DNA of 64,000 nt from Alphaproteobacteria bacterium. GTDB lineage: Bacteria; Myxococcota_A; UBA796; GCA-2862545. The stretch covers positions 310,001 to 374,000 of the forward strand of contig JACKET010000002.1 of the NCBI GenBank assembly GCA_020632875.1. The letters are read 5' to 3'. Positions 7,894-19,106 of this stretch are shown here, piece after piece; within the stretch, counting starts at the first letter, position 1, and each line of letters starts with the position of its first letter. A model generated the notes under the pieces. The model worked only from the letters and a program-made list of their open reading frames with translations, did no database searches and was not told the origin of the DNA. The translations under genes and the position numbers were made by a program.

Positions 7894-9454
7894 GGGGCAC
7901 CTCCCAGCGGATGCGGTGCGCCTCGTTGCCGTATGGCCAGCGGATGCGGTGCCACTGCCGATCCACCACGTCCGCGGGCACGGTGCGGCGACGGCCGCGG
8001 TTGCGGGCTTCGGCGACGGGGCGCGGCACGAGCACGGGCACCAGCTCGACGAGGCACCCGTGCTGACGGGCGATCCGCACGGGCAGGTCGCGCTGCTGGC
8101 GGGTGAGGGACGTGGCGTCCCAGACCGCGGCGCCCTTCACCTCGTCGAGGCGCTTCAGGCCCGCCGCGAGCGGGTCTCCGGGCTGCTCGCGCAGCGCGTC
8201 GAGCTCGATCACGGGGCGTCCGAGCGCCCGGGCGACCGTCGACTTCCCACTGCCCGACGGGCCGATCAGCACCGAGAGCGTGCCAGTCGGACGCAGCCCG
8301 TGGGTCGCGGCGACGGCCTCCTCCGGTGAAGCGATCGAGCCCGCCACGAGGCGGTCCAGCGCCTCGCCGAGGCGGTAGGCGTGCACGTCGGGGTCGGGGT
8401 CGGCGAGCGCCCGTCGGTAGGCGGCGAACGGGTCGTCCTCGAGCAGCCCCGCATCTTCGGCCACGAGGCGCGACCAGCGCACGCGCTCCACGTCCTCGGC
8501 CGTCGCTTCGGCGAGGGCGTGCAGGCCGGCGAGGTCGACGCAGCGGGCGAGCGAGATCAGCCCGCCGCGGCGGGCCTCCTCGTCGATGTCCCGGTGCAGC
8601 AGCCCGTGCAGGCCGACGAGATCGGCCACCCGACGCGCGAGGCCCAGCCCGAGGCCCTCCACAAGGGCGGGCAGCAGCTCGCTGCGGAACGCGCCGTGGA
8701 GCCGTCCCGCCAGCACGACGGCCAGGCGGCGGTCCCCGAGCACCGGCAGGTCCACGTCGGAACCCATGCCGCCCACGAGCCGCCCGAGCGCGTCCCCGTC
8801 CACCGACCCGCCGGAGCGCACCGTCCACAGCGCCGATCGGTCGGAGAGCCCGTTCGGCACGACCTCCTGGAGCATCCAGTGCGCGTCGGTCGTCACGTGG
8901 CCGGGGCGCACCCACTTCGCCACGCTCGCGCCGAAGTCGGCGTACGCGAACGCGTCGGCGAGCCGTACCACGTAGCCCTCCTCGCGCTCCGGGTGGACCT
9001 TCAGCGCGCGGATGCGCTTCCGATCGAACGTCCCGCGGTACAGCACCCGTGGCGTCGGCAGGCCACGCGCGTGGGCGAACGCGACGGTGTCGTCCCACGA
9101 CAGCGCCGTGTCGCCGCGCCACACCGAGAAGGCGTAGAAGAACCCGTCCAGATCGGCGTAGGCGATGCTGTGGCGCGCCGCGAGGCTCTCGCCGCACACG
9201 CGCACGTCGTCGGGCAGGCTCGCCGCGATGCGCGCGTGCAGCGCCTTCACCCACGTCCGGGACGGGTGGTGCGCCGAGTCGAGCGATCGCGCGTGCAGGC
9301 CGTCGCGGTACAGCGTGGTGTTCTCGCCGTCGAGCTTCTCGGTGACCACGACCTCGCGGCCCTCGAACCGGTCGACGTCCGCGAGGCGCACGTCGTCGCC
9401 GGTCGCGCCGGGCGACCAGGGGAGGTGCGGGGTTCTCGGGTACTTCGTGCGCAT
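7880..9454 (-). CDS. RNA ligase fused to polynucleotide kinase (RNA repair)
   Basis: 524 residues. The N-terminal half is an ATP-dependent RNA ligase: motif I EKLDGENT with the nucleotidyl Lys at 40, a CGESL segment (motif III region), EGYVVR (motif IV) and AKWVRPG (motif V). The C-terminal half is a P-loop kinase with GPSGSGKST at 398-406, and R-rich, WDATS and lid-like segments as in T4-type 5' polynucleotide kinases. The middle (about 240-390) is helical. The protein can be expected to phosphorylate 5'-OH ends and seal RNA breaks. It is first in an operon with the MJ1316-EEP-2H-PAP fusion, which it overlaps by 14 bases. Confidence 0.85.
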   Translation of the reverse strand: MRTKYPRTPHLPWSPGATGDDVRLADVDRFEGREVVVTEKLDGENTTLYRDGLHARSLDSAHHPSRTWVKALHARIAASLPDDVRVCGESLAARHSIAYADLDGFFYAFSVWRGDTALSWDDTVAFAHARGLPTPRVLYRGTFDRKRIRALKVHPEREEGYVVRLADAFAYADFGASVAKWVRPGHVTTDAHWMLQEVVPNGLSDRSALWTVRSGGSVDGDALGRLVGGMGSDVDLPVLGDRRLAVVLAGRLHGAFRSELLPALVEGLGLGLARRVADLVGLHGLLHRDIDEEARRGGLISLARCVDLAGLHALAEATAEDVERVRWSRLVAEDAGLLEDDPFAAYRRALADPDPDVHAYRLGEALDRLVAGSIASPEEAVAATHGLRPTGTLSVLIGPSGSGKSTVARALGRPVIELDALREQPGDPLAAGLKRLDEVKGAAVWDATSLTRQQRDLPVRIARQHGCLVELVPVLVPRPVAEARNRGRRRTVPADVVDRQWHRIRWPYGNEAHRIRWEVPRADE

Positions 9455-9485
9455 GGCGGCGTTCGGGACCCGCCACGGCGGGCCG

Positions 9486-10226
9486 TCAGCGGGGGAGCTT
9501 CACACCGAGCTTCGTATGGCACTCGGAGCAGGTCGTGAGGAACTCGGCGTAGACCGCGCCGCGCTCGGCGTAGTCGGTGGCCTTGCTGGCGCGGGCGGCG
9601 AGGTCGTGCACGCGCATCTCGAGGGGCTTCTCGGCCTCGGGGATCTCGGGCAGCGCGCCCTTCGGATGGGCCAGGGCCTTCGTGCCGACGGCCCAGATCT
9701 CGTCGTTCGGCACGACGAGCCCGATCCACATGAGGTAGGCGGCCCACTGGTGGCGGTCCATCGCGGCGTCGCCGAACAGCTCGGGGTTCGTGATGAGATC
9801 CTTGTGGCTCACATCGGGGCCCTTGTTCGCGCTGTGGCACGACGCGCAGGTGTCGGCGAGCTTCACGAGGCCCTTCGCGGCGTCGTCGATCGTCTCGACC
9901 TTCTCGAGCTCGGTCGCGCGGGCCTTCATGGTCTCGATGTACGGGGTCCACGCGGCGGGGGCGTCGTCGATGGGCTCGTGCTCGGCGAGCTTCTTCGCCT
10001 GGGCGTGCAGGCCGTCGAGGTCGCCGCCGAAGGTGGCGAACAGCGCGTCGGTGACGAACGCGAAGTGCTCGTTCATGTGCTTGCGGACGGTCCAGTCGGG
10101 CCCGGGGTGCGCCATGCGCGCTTCGGGCTCGGGCGCTTCGCTCGGCTCGGGAGCCTCGGTGGGCTCGGGCTTCGTCTCGGGGGCCTGGGTGCAGGCGGTG
10201 AGGGCGGCGAGAAGGGCGAAGGACAT
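9486..10226 (-). CDS. Diheme c-type cytochrome-like lipoprotein
   Basis: 246 residues. A signal segment ends in ALTAC, a good lipobox, followed by a Pro/Glu-rich linker (residues about 14-37). Two CxxCH heme-attachment motifs follow: CASCH at 127-131 and CSECH at 233-237. The spacing and His-containing helices (HMNEHF, MDRHQWAAYLMW) are consistent with a periplasmic cytochrome c family electron carrier. The start at 10226 is chosen for the signal sequence; a long upstream in-frame extension is antisense or noncoding. Partner enzymes are not in the window. Confidence 0.75.
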   Translation of the reverse strand: MSFALLAALTACTQAPETKPEPTEAPEPSEAPEPEARMAHPGPDWTVRKHMNEHFAFVTDALFATFGGDLDGLHAQAKKLAEHEPIDDAPAAWTPYIETMKARATELEKVETIDDAAKGLVKLADTCASCHSANKGPDVSHKDLITNPELFGDAAMDRHQWAAYLMWIGLVVPNDEIWAVGTKALAHPKGALPEIPEAEKPLEMRVHDLAARASKATDYAERGAVYAEFLTTCSECHTKLGVKLPR

Positions 10227-10282
10227 CGGGGTCTCCGTTTCGACCTCGCGTCTCACACGCGCCGCGCGATCCCGCCACCCCG

Positions 10283-10900
10283 TCAGAGCTGGAGCCGCAC
10301 CCCGGCTTCGATGACCGGCTGGCGGTCCAGCGTGCGCGCCGTGACGTCGAAGCCGATCAGGCCCAGATCCAGGCGGTGGGTGAGGGCGAGCTCGGGGTTC
10401 AGGCCGACCACGGCGAAGCGCGTCGCGTTGCGCTTGGACCAGTGCCAGCGCGCGCCGAGCTCGGGGGTCGCCAGCACCGAGTCCCACGGATCGTCGCTGA
10501 TCCAGAGCGGCCAGCTCGTGTCGAGCGCGAAGCGGCCGATGTCGAGCTCGGCGGCGAAGCCCGCTGCGAGCTGCTGACCTGCGGGGCTCGCGACGGCCGA
10601 GCCCCAGCCCGCGACCTTCACGAGCGTGGAGTCGATCGCCAGCACGCGGCCCGTGCCGGTGAACGCCGTGTCGCCGCACTCCGGGCACGTGCGGAAGCCC
10701 GATCCGCTCGCCACGTCACCCGAGAACCAGAGGCGCTTGTGCGGCGCGAAGACCGCCTGGACGCGCCCACCCCACGGCTCGCCGAGCACGGAGCCGTACG
10801 CCGCGAACGCGAAGCCCTTCTCGGCCGTGCTCGCCGAGGGTGAGGGTCCGACCTGCCAGGGTTGCTGGGCCAGCGCCACAGCGGTGAGCATCGTGAGCAT
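10283..10900 (-). CDS. Secreted, probable outer-membrane protein of unknown function
   Basis: 205 residues with a short signal peptide (MLTMLTAVALAQ). The body has repeated Gly-rich amphipathic strands (FAAYGSVLGE, AAGFAAELDIG, LGLIGFDVTA) and ends GVRLQL, as in small beta-barrel outer-membrane proteins. The ATG at 10900 is chosen because GGAGGA lies 7-8 bases upstream; an ATG at 10924 lies before this site. A CPEC pair sits near residue 75. It is separated from the divergent MopE-like gene by about 90 bases. Confidence 0.6.
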   Translation of the reverse strand: MLTMLTAVALAQQPWQVGPSPSASTAEKGFAFAAYGSVLGEPWGGRVQAVFAPHKRLWFSGDVASGSGFRTCPECGDTAFTGTGRVLAIDSTLVKVAGWGSAVASPAGQQLAAGFAAELDIGRFALDTSWPLWISDDPWDSVLATPELGARWHWSKRNATRFAVVGLNPELALTHRLDLGLIGFDVTARTLDRQPVIEAGVRLQL

Positions 10901-10988
10901 CGCGTCCTCCTCCGGAGAGGACACCGGGACGGCGTGGACGTGTCACCGCTCCGATCGTGGCGCGTGTTTCCGGTATGCTGGCGCGGGG

Positions 10989-14162
<3,174 letters not shown>

Positions 14163-14171
14163 AGTGAGCCC

Positions 14172-14696
14172 ATGCTCACGCTGTTCCTGGCCCTCGCGCT
14201 CGCCGAGGAGGATGGCCGTCCGGAGTGGTCGCTCGAGACCACGGTCGACGGTGTCGTATGGACCCTCGAGGCGCGCGTGCTCCGGCGTGACGGCGTGGTG
14301 CTCGCCGAAGACGTTCTGGGCGTCCCGGCGTTCGCGGGTGGCGTGGTGGCGTTCGCGCGGGTGGCCGAAGCGCCCGTCGGCACCGAGCTCGTGGTGATCG
14401 CACACGGCGAACGGCGCGTGCTCGTGGGGCCCGACGTGCGGCCCGACCGCGTGGCGCTCGCTCCCGACGGGCAGACCGTCGCGTACGTCAGCGGCATGAC
14501 CGGATGGGCCTCGGTGTACGTGCAGGCCCTCGACGGGGCGCCCCGCCAGCTCACGAACATCGGCCTCGCCCGGCGGAAGAGCACGCCACCCGAGGGCTTC
14601 ACGGCGCCTCCGCACGAGGGCCCCCCGGTGTTCGAGGGCGACGCGCTGTGCTGGACCGCCGACACGCGCATCTGCGTGCCGTGGCGGGCGCCGTGA
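14172..14696 (+). CDS. Secreted beta-propeller-fragment (TolB/PD40-like) protein
   Basis: 174 residues with a short Leu/Ala signal peptide. The segment PDRVALAPDGQTVAYVSGMTGWASVYVQALDG...LTN matches the PD40/TolB-type beta-propeller repeat (LSPDGxxIAYxSxxxGxxxIYxxxxDG). Only one or two repeats are present, too few for a closed propeller. Its stop overlaps the GTG start of the M23 peptidase by 4 bases, so it may be a partner or modulator of that enzyme. Function is not known. Confidence 0.6.
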   Translation: MLTLFLALALAEEDGRPEWSLETTVDGVVWTLEARVLRRDGVVLAEDVLGVPAFAGGVVAFARVAEAPVGTELVVIAHGERRVLVGPDVRPDRVALAPDGQTVAYVSGMTGWASVYVQALDGAPRQLTNIGLARRKSTPPEGFTAPPHEGPPVFEGDALCWTADTRICVPWRAP

Positions 14697-15958
14697 TCGC
14701 GCTCCTCGCGTTGGCAGCGGCGAACGACTACGGGTTCCCGACCTCGGCGGCCGACTATCCGCACTTCTACCCGACGGCGTACTACGACGAGGGCGGCGTG
14801 TCCGACTGGTCGTGCGGGAGCTTCACGTACTCCAACCACCGGGGGTCGGACTTCGGGGTCGGCGGATTCGCGGGGATGGACGACGGGCGCGACGTGACCG
14901 CCGCGGCCGACGGCACGGTGAGCTTCGTGAACGACGGGGAGTTCGACCGGTGCACGACCTCCGACTGCCCGGGCGGCAGCGGGTTCGGCAACTACGTGGT
15001 GATCGAGCACGCGACGGGCCGGAAGACCTACTACGCGCACCTGAAGCAGTTCAGCATCCTCGTCGGCGTCGGAGACCCGGTCACCTGCGGGCAGAAGCTC
15101 GGCGAGGCCGGGTCCAGCGGCTTCTCGAGCGGGCCGCACCTGCACTTCGAGGTCCGCGACATCGCGTCGAACACGGCTCAGGATCCGTTCGACGGCGCCT
15201 GCAGCGCGGGTCCGACGCGCTGGGTGCAGCAGAACGCCTACATGGACGTGCCCGGCGACACCTGCAGCGTCCCTCAGCCCTGCCAGCCCGTGTCCACGCT
15301 GTCGTGCGGCGACGTCGTCACGGCGAGCAACGGCGGGCCGGGGTCGACGAATCACGTGTACGCCCACGGGTGCACGACGTTCACGTACACCGGTCCCGAG
15401 ATCGCCTACACGCTGGTCCCGGGCTCGACGGGCGACGTGACGGTCGACCTCACCGGGCTCTCCGCCGACCTCGACCTGTTCGCCGAGTCCGACGACACGT
15501 GCGAGGGAGCGGGCTGCCTGGCCGGGTCCACGAGCTCCAACACGTCCGACGAGTCCATCACCTTCGCGGGGACGGCCGGGGTGCCGGTCACGCTCGTCGT
15601 CAACGGGTGGGATGGCGCGGTCTCGGACTTCACGCTCTCGGTCACGTGCGCCGGGGGCGACGCGGACACGGATGCCGATGCGGACGCCGACGCGGACGCG
15701 GATGCCGACACCGACTCGGATGTGGACGCGGATGCCGACGCCGACACGGATGCGGACGCCGACGCCGACGCCGACGCAGACGCAGACGCCGATGCCGATA
15801 CCGACACCGACACCGCGGAGCCCGCGGAGACGGGGGATCCCGAGCCGAAGGGCTGCGGTTGTGCTGCGGGCCCCGGCGTCCCGGCGTTCGGAGTGGCCGT
15901 GCTGGTGGGCGTGCTCGGCGTTCGTCGCAGGGAACGCCTCGACGGTCGAGACCTCTGA
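14693..15958 (+). CDS. M23 family metallopeptidase with Asp-rich stalk and MYXO-CTERM-like tail
   Basis: 421 residues. Signal peptide, then an M23 (LytM) domain with zinc ligands NHRGSD (His49, Asp53) and HLHFEV (149-154), expected to cut peptidoglycan cross-bridges or peptides. Residues about 195-320 form a PPC-like beta domain (CTTFTYTGPEIAYTLVPG...DLDLFAE). Next is a linker of about 55 residues of Asp, Ala, Thr and Ser, then PKGCGCA, a hydrophobic helix and RRRE, the pattern of MYXO-CTERM surface-anchoring tails. The GTG at 14693 overlaps the upstream stop and gives a clean signal peptide. Confidence 0.85.
   Translation: MIALLALAAANDYGFPTSAADYPHFYPTAYYDEGGVSDWSCGSFTYSNHRGSDFGVGGFAGMDDGRDVTAAADGTVSFVNDGEFDRCTTSDCPGGSGFGNYVVIEHATGRKTYYAHLKQFSILVGVGDPVTCGQKLGEAGSSGFSSGPHLHFEVRDIASNTAQDPFDGACSAGPTRWVQQNAYMDVPGDTCSVPQPCQPVSTLSCGDVVTASNGGPGSTNHVYAHGCTTFTYTGPEIAYTLVPGSTGDVTVDLTGLSADLDLFAESDDTCEGAGCLAGSTSSNTSDESITFAGTAGVPVTLVVNGWDGAVSDFTLSVTCAGGDADTDADADADADADADTDSDVDADADADTDADADADADADADADADTDTDTAEPAETGDPEPKGCGCAAGPGVPAFGVAVLVGVLGVRRRERLDGRDL
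15658..15818 (+). repeat. GAC/GAT/GCC/GCG-codon low-complexity repeat (Asp-rich stalk)
   Basis: Imperfect 6-bp units coding Asp-Ala, Asp-Thr and Asp-Ser inside the M23 peptidase gene. Codon variants (GAC/GAT, GCC/GCG/GCA) alternate, so the protein pattern is better conserved than the DNA. Expected to expand and contract by slippage. Confidence 0.85.
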
Positions 15959-16005
15959 CCGACGCGCGGATCGGTTAGCCTCGCCTCCCGCACAGGAGGA
16001 ACCGT

Positions 16006-17649
16006 TTGCCGCGAGACATCGAGAAGATCGTGCGACGCGCGTGGCGAAAGCCCGAGGATCAGGCCCGTCAGGACGAGCTCGCCGAGGCCTGGGAGCGCGA
16101 CCCCGACGCCGTCGAGGCTGCGTTCGCCGCGCTCGACGACCAGACGCTGCGGCGTTCGAAGCGCCCGAAGCCGCCGCGCGTCGGCTGGGACCCGCGCGGT
16201 CAGCAGCGCGCCCGGTGGGAGAACCCGATCGGCACGCGGCAGATCGAGCCCCTGCTCCTGTTCCATCCCGAGTCCACGGGGCAGGTCGCGCACGTGCTCG
16301 CGAAGGCCGCGGCGGCGAAGCGGCGCGTGCGGGCAGTGGGGAACGGGCACTCCGCGACGGACTGCATGGTCTGTGACGACTACCTGATCGCCACGTCGGG
16401 GCTCGATCGCGTGCTCGACCTCGACGTCGGCGTGCTCCGCGCAGGGGTCGACACCCGCGATCTCGTGCGCGTGCAGGCGGGCATCCGCGTGGCGGAGCTC
16501 AACGAGGCCCTGTCGGAGCGGGGCAAGTGCATGCCCAACAACACGGCCTTCGACGGGCAGAGCCTCGCGGGGCTCTTCGCGACCGGCAGCCACGGCACCG
16601 GGCTCGGTCAGGGCGCCGTGGCCGACACCGCCGTCTCGCTGACCGTGGTGGGGGAGGGCGGCCGGATCCTCCGCATCGAGCCGGCCGACGGGATCACCGA
16701 CGCGCGGCGGTTCGCGGCGAAGCACCCCGAGCAGGTCCTGATCCAGGAGGATGCGGCGTTCTCCGCGCACCTCGTCGCGATGGGCTGCCTCGGGGTGGTC
16801 ACCGAGATCGTGCTCGAGGTCCTCGACGACTACTTCCTCGAAGAGGTCCGGCTGCTCATGGAGTGGGAGGACGCGAAGGCCCTGCTCACGCCGGCGTTCC
16901 TGCGCGAGAACCGGCACGTCGCCGTGCTGCTGAACCCCTACGTGGTCGACGACCGCCGCACGGGCATCCGCGGACGGACGGCGATGGTGGCGCTGCGCAA
17001 CCCGTCGCCGGGTCCCGCCGCGAAGCACTCGCGGTACGGCGCGCTGGTCGAGCTCGCCAACCTCGTCCCGAAGCTCCCGTCGCGCATCATGAAGGGCAAC
17101 CCCGATCGCACGCCCGAGCTGCTGAACCAGGCGCTGCGCACGCTCGGCAGCCGCGAGGGCAGGCGCTGGACGGGCCGTGGGTGCGAGGTGCTGAACTTCG
17201 GCGGCACGCAGCGCAACAGCGCCTACGCGCTGAACGTCGGGGTCGACATCGACGTGTGCTTCGAGGCGATCGATGCGGTCGTCGCGGAGCTCGAAGCCCG
17301 CGCCGCAGAGGGCCGCCAGCTCGCCACGGCGCCCATCTCGCTGCGGTGGACGGGGCCCTCGCGCGCGTTCATGGCGCCGATGTACGGCCGCGCGACGTGC
17401 ATGATCGAGCCGCCGTGCCTGCACCCGACGGTCGGGGGCTTCGAGATCCTGCACGCGCTGCAGCGGCTGCTGTACCGGTTCGGCGGCCGTCCGCACTGGG
17501 GGCTCGAGTTCAACCTGACCGGCGCGGGCGGGCGCGTGCGCGAGCTGTGGGGCGCCGAGGCGTACGACGCCTGGCTCGCGCAGTACCGGCGGTTCAACGC
17601 GAACGGTACGTTCGACAGCGTGTTCACCGAGCGCGTCGGATTCTCCTGA
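16006..17649 (+). CDS. FAD-binding oxidase of the aldonolactone oxidase type
   Basis: 547 residues. The N-terminal half is a PCMH/VAO FAD domain: AVGNGHSATD, VQAGIRVAELNEAL, GLFATGSHGTGLGQG and DTAVSLTVVGEGG are the flavin-contacting segments seen in L-gulono/D-arabinono-1,4-lactone oxidases. The C-terminal half (NFGGTQRNSAYALNV, GGRPHWGLEFN) matches the D-arabinono-lactone-oxidase-type substrate domain, including the HWG motif. The TTG start at 16006 follows AGGAGGA by 5 bases. The His normally used for covalent flavin is not clearly placed. It sits directly upstream of a small FAD protein, perhaps an electron partner. Confidence 0.75.
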   Translation: MPRDIEKIVRRAWRKPEDQARQDELAEAWERDPDAVEAAFAALDDQTLRRSKRPKPPRVGWDPRGQQRARWENPIGTRQIEPLLLFHPESTGQVAHVLAKAAAAKRRVRAVGNGHSATDCMVCDDYLIATSGLDRVLDLDVGVLRAGVDTRDLVRVQAGIRVAELNEALSERGKCMPNNTAFDGQSLAGLFATGSHGTGLGQGAVADTAVSLTVVGEGGRILRIEPADGITDARRFAAKHPEQVLIQEDAAFSAHLVAMGCLGVVTEIVLEVLDDYFLEEVRLLMEWEDAKALLTPAFLRENRHVAVLLNPYVVDDRRTGIRGRTAMVALRNPSPGPAAKHSRYGALVELANLVPKLPSRIMKGNPDRTPELLNQALRTLGSREGRRWTGRGCEVLNFGGTQRNSAYALNVGVDIDVCFEAIDAVVAELEARAAEGRQLATAPISLRWTGPSRAFMAPMYGRATCMIEPPCLHPTVGGFEILHALQRLLYRFGGRPHWGLEFNLTGAGGRVRELWGAEAYDAWLAQYRRFNANGTFDSVFTERVGFS

Positions 17650-17682
17650 CGCCGCGTTAGGGCACCCGGCACGGAGGCTCAC

Positions 17683-18222
17683 ATGGACGTGATCATCATC
17701 GGGGACGGCCCCGGCGGCCTGTCGGCTGCGCTGTTCCTCGCGAAGGCGGGCAAGAACGTCGTCGTGCTCGGCAAGGACGAGACGGCGATGAACTGGGCGA
17801 TGCTCCACAACTACCTCGGGATCGACGCGATCGCGGGCACCGACTTCCAGAAGGCCGCGCGCGCGCAGGTGGCGGCGAAGGGGGCTTCGATCCGCGACGT
17901 CGCCGTGACCGCGCTCGCGCGGGGGGATTCGGGCTTCACCGCGACCCTCGAGGACGGCTCGAGCGTGACCGCTCCGGTCGTGGTGCTGTCGGAGGGCAAG
18001 AGCTGGAAGCTCGCGAAGAGCCTGGGCTGCGAAGAGGCGGCGCAGGGCGTGCGGGTCGACGCGCACGGGCTCACCAGCGTGCCGGGCGTGTACGCGGTCG
18101 GTCGGATGGTGCGTCCGGCGCGGTCGCAGGCGATCATCAGCGCAGGCGACGGCGCGAAGGCCGCGCTCGACATCCTCGCCCGCGAGGCCGGGAAGGACGT
18201 ACAGGACTGGGACAGCCCGTAG
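17683..18222 (+). CDS. Minimal FAD-dependent thioredoxin-reductase-like protein
   Basis: 179 residues. It begins with a Rossmann FAD motif, IIGDGPGGLSAALFLAKAG, and ends with the second FAD segment, VYAVGRMVRPARSQAIISAGDGAKAA, characteristic of thioredoxin reductases. Ordinary TrxR is about 310 residues; the NADPH-binding domain and the redox CxxC are both missing, and the middle is only a short bridge. It may be a flavin carrier reduced by another protein, or receive electrons from the neighbouring FAD oxidase. ATG at 17683 follows GGAGG. Downstream lies a gene-free repeat region. Confidence 0.7.
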   Translation: MDVIIIGDGPGGLSAALFLAKAGKNVVVLGKDETAMNWAMLHNYLGIDAIAGTDFQKAARAQVAAKGASIRDVAVTALARGDSGFTATLEDGSSVTAPVVVLSEGKSWKLAKSLGCEEAAQGVRVDAHGLTSVPGVYAVGRMVRPARSQAIISAGDGAKAALDILAREAGKDVQDWDSP

Positions 18223-18237
18223 GCGCCTCGGTTCGTC

Positions 18238-18540
18238 GGGCGCTTCGGGTTCGCCAGCGTTCCGGAGCGGCCAGCCTCGGCGACGGTCGCGTGGACCGTG
18301 GACGGGCGCTTCGGGTTCGCCAGCGTTCCGGAGCGGCCAGCCTCGGCGACGGTCGCGTGGACCGTGGACCGTGGACCGTGGACCGGTCAGCGGTAGCGGA
18401 GGAGTCGGCCGCTTCGATCCCCGACTTCGTTGGCGGCGTTCCGGAGCGGCCAGCCGCGGCGACGGTCGCGTGGACCGTGGACCGTGGACCGTGGACCGGT
18501 CAGCGGCAGCGGAGGAGTCGGCCGCTTCGATCCCCGACTA
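18238..18540 (+). repeat. Tandem degenerate repeats containing GTGGACC 9-mers
   Basis: About three copies of a unit containing GCGTTCCGGAGCGGCCAGC followed by CGGCGACGGTCGCGTGGACC and one to three further CGTGGACC(GT) steps. Two longer copies also share AGCGGAGGAGTCGGCCGCTT. No gene is supported here. Confidence 0.8.
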
Positions 18541-18554
18541 GGACCGCCGCAGCT

Positions 18555-18935
18555 CCATCGCGCTCACCCCAGCTGCCCGAAACGCCCGCCTGCTCTGGTG
18601 AGTCCCGATTCCGGTCCGCGGGGAGGCCCTCTCTGTCGACCCGAACACCGAGACGCTCGTCGGGAGCCCAGACATTGTGGGTGGACCTGGCATCCTCGGC
18701 ATCCTCGCATCCTTGGCATCCTCGGCATCCTCGGCATCCTCGGCATCCTCGGCATCCTCGGCATCCTCGGCATCCTCGGCATCTTCGGTGGTCCTGGCGT
18801 GCAATCCCCTCGACAGCGCCCCGGGAAAACGAGGACGGTGGACCCGCGACGGCGTCGTTTCTGCGTCATCCGCGTCCTCTGCGTCATCTGCGTGATGCCC
18901 GAGACGCTCGAAGCTCGATCCGGTCCGAGCCCAGA
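18555..18935 (-). repeat. Dispersed repeat, copy 1 (minus orientation)
   Basis: Read on the minus strand it starts near GGATCGAGCTTCGAGCG, has CATCACGCAGATGACGCAG at 18897-18879, then GGATGACGCAGAAACG, and ends with CGGAATCGGGACTCACCAGA and AGCAGGCGGGCGTTTCGGG near 18590. The same blocks in the same order occur at 56609-56895. Copy 1 differs by a 9-bp tandem array in its middle. No coding potential was identified. Confidence 0.8.
18689..18790 (+). repeat. 9-bp tandem repeat (GGCATCCTC)n
   Basis: About eleven near-perfect 9-bp units, interrupted once or twice by GCATCCTTG or GCATCTTCG. It lies inside copy 1 of the dispersed repeat and is absent from the copy at 56.7 kb, so it expanded after insertion. 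It is a likely VNTR. Confidence 0.9.
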
Positions 18936-19044
18936 GCGCTGTGGCTCGCTGTGGTCGCTGTGCGAGATCCGGGGATCGGCGACGCCGCCCGCTTCGCTCC
19001 CCGACCTCCGGGGAGAGACGACGCTGGCCCTGCCACGGGCGATT

Positions 19045-19078
19045 CCCCGGTCCACGGTCCACGGTCCACGGTCCACGT
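19045..19078 (-). repeat. Inverted copy of the GTGGACC repeat
   Basis: GGTCCACGGTCCACGGTCCA and its flanks are the reverse complement of the GTGGACC arrays at about 18356-18385 and 18470-18500. The gene-free region is thus bounded by inverted repeats of nearly 30 bases. The base just before the antiporter start region is otherwise unremarkable. Confidence 0.75.
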
Positions 19079-19106
19079 CCCAGCGACGTTCGCCTCGGGT
19101 CCACCA

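Noticed and set aside
15406..18066. 886-residue ORF on the minus strand
   Set aside because: It is antisense to the FAD oxidase and the M23 peptidase gene; its Ser-Ala-Val runs are the reverse reading of the Asp stalk.
18238..18790. CRISPR array
   Set aside because: Repeats are 9-bp or contiguous tandem units without unique spacers of constant length, and no cas genes are near.
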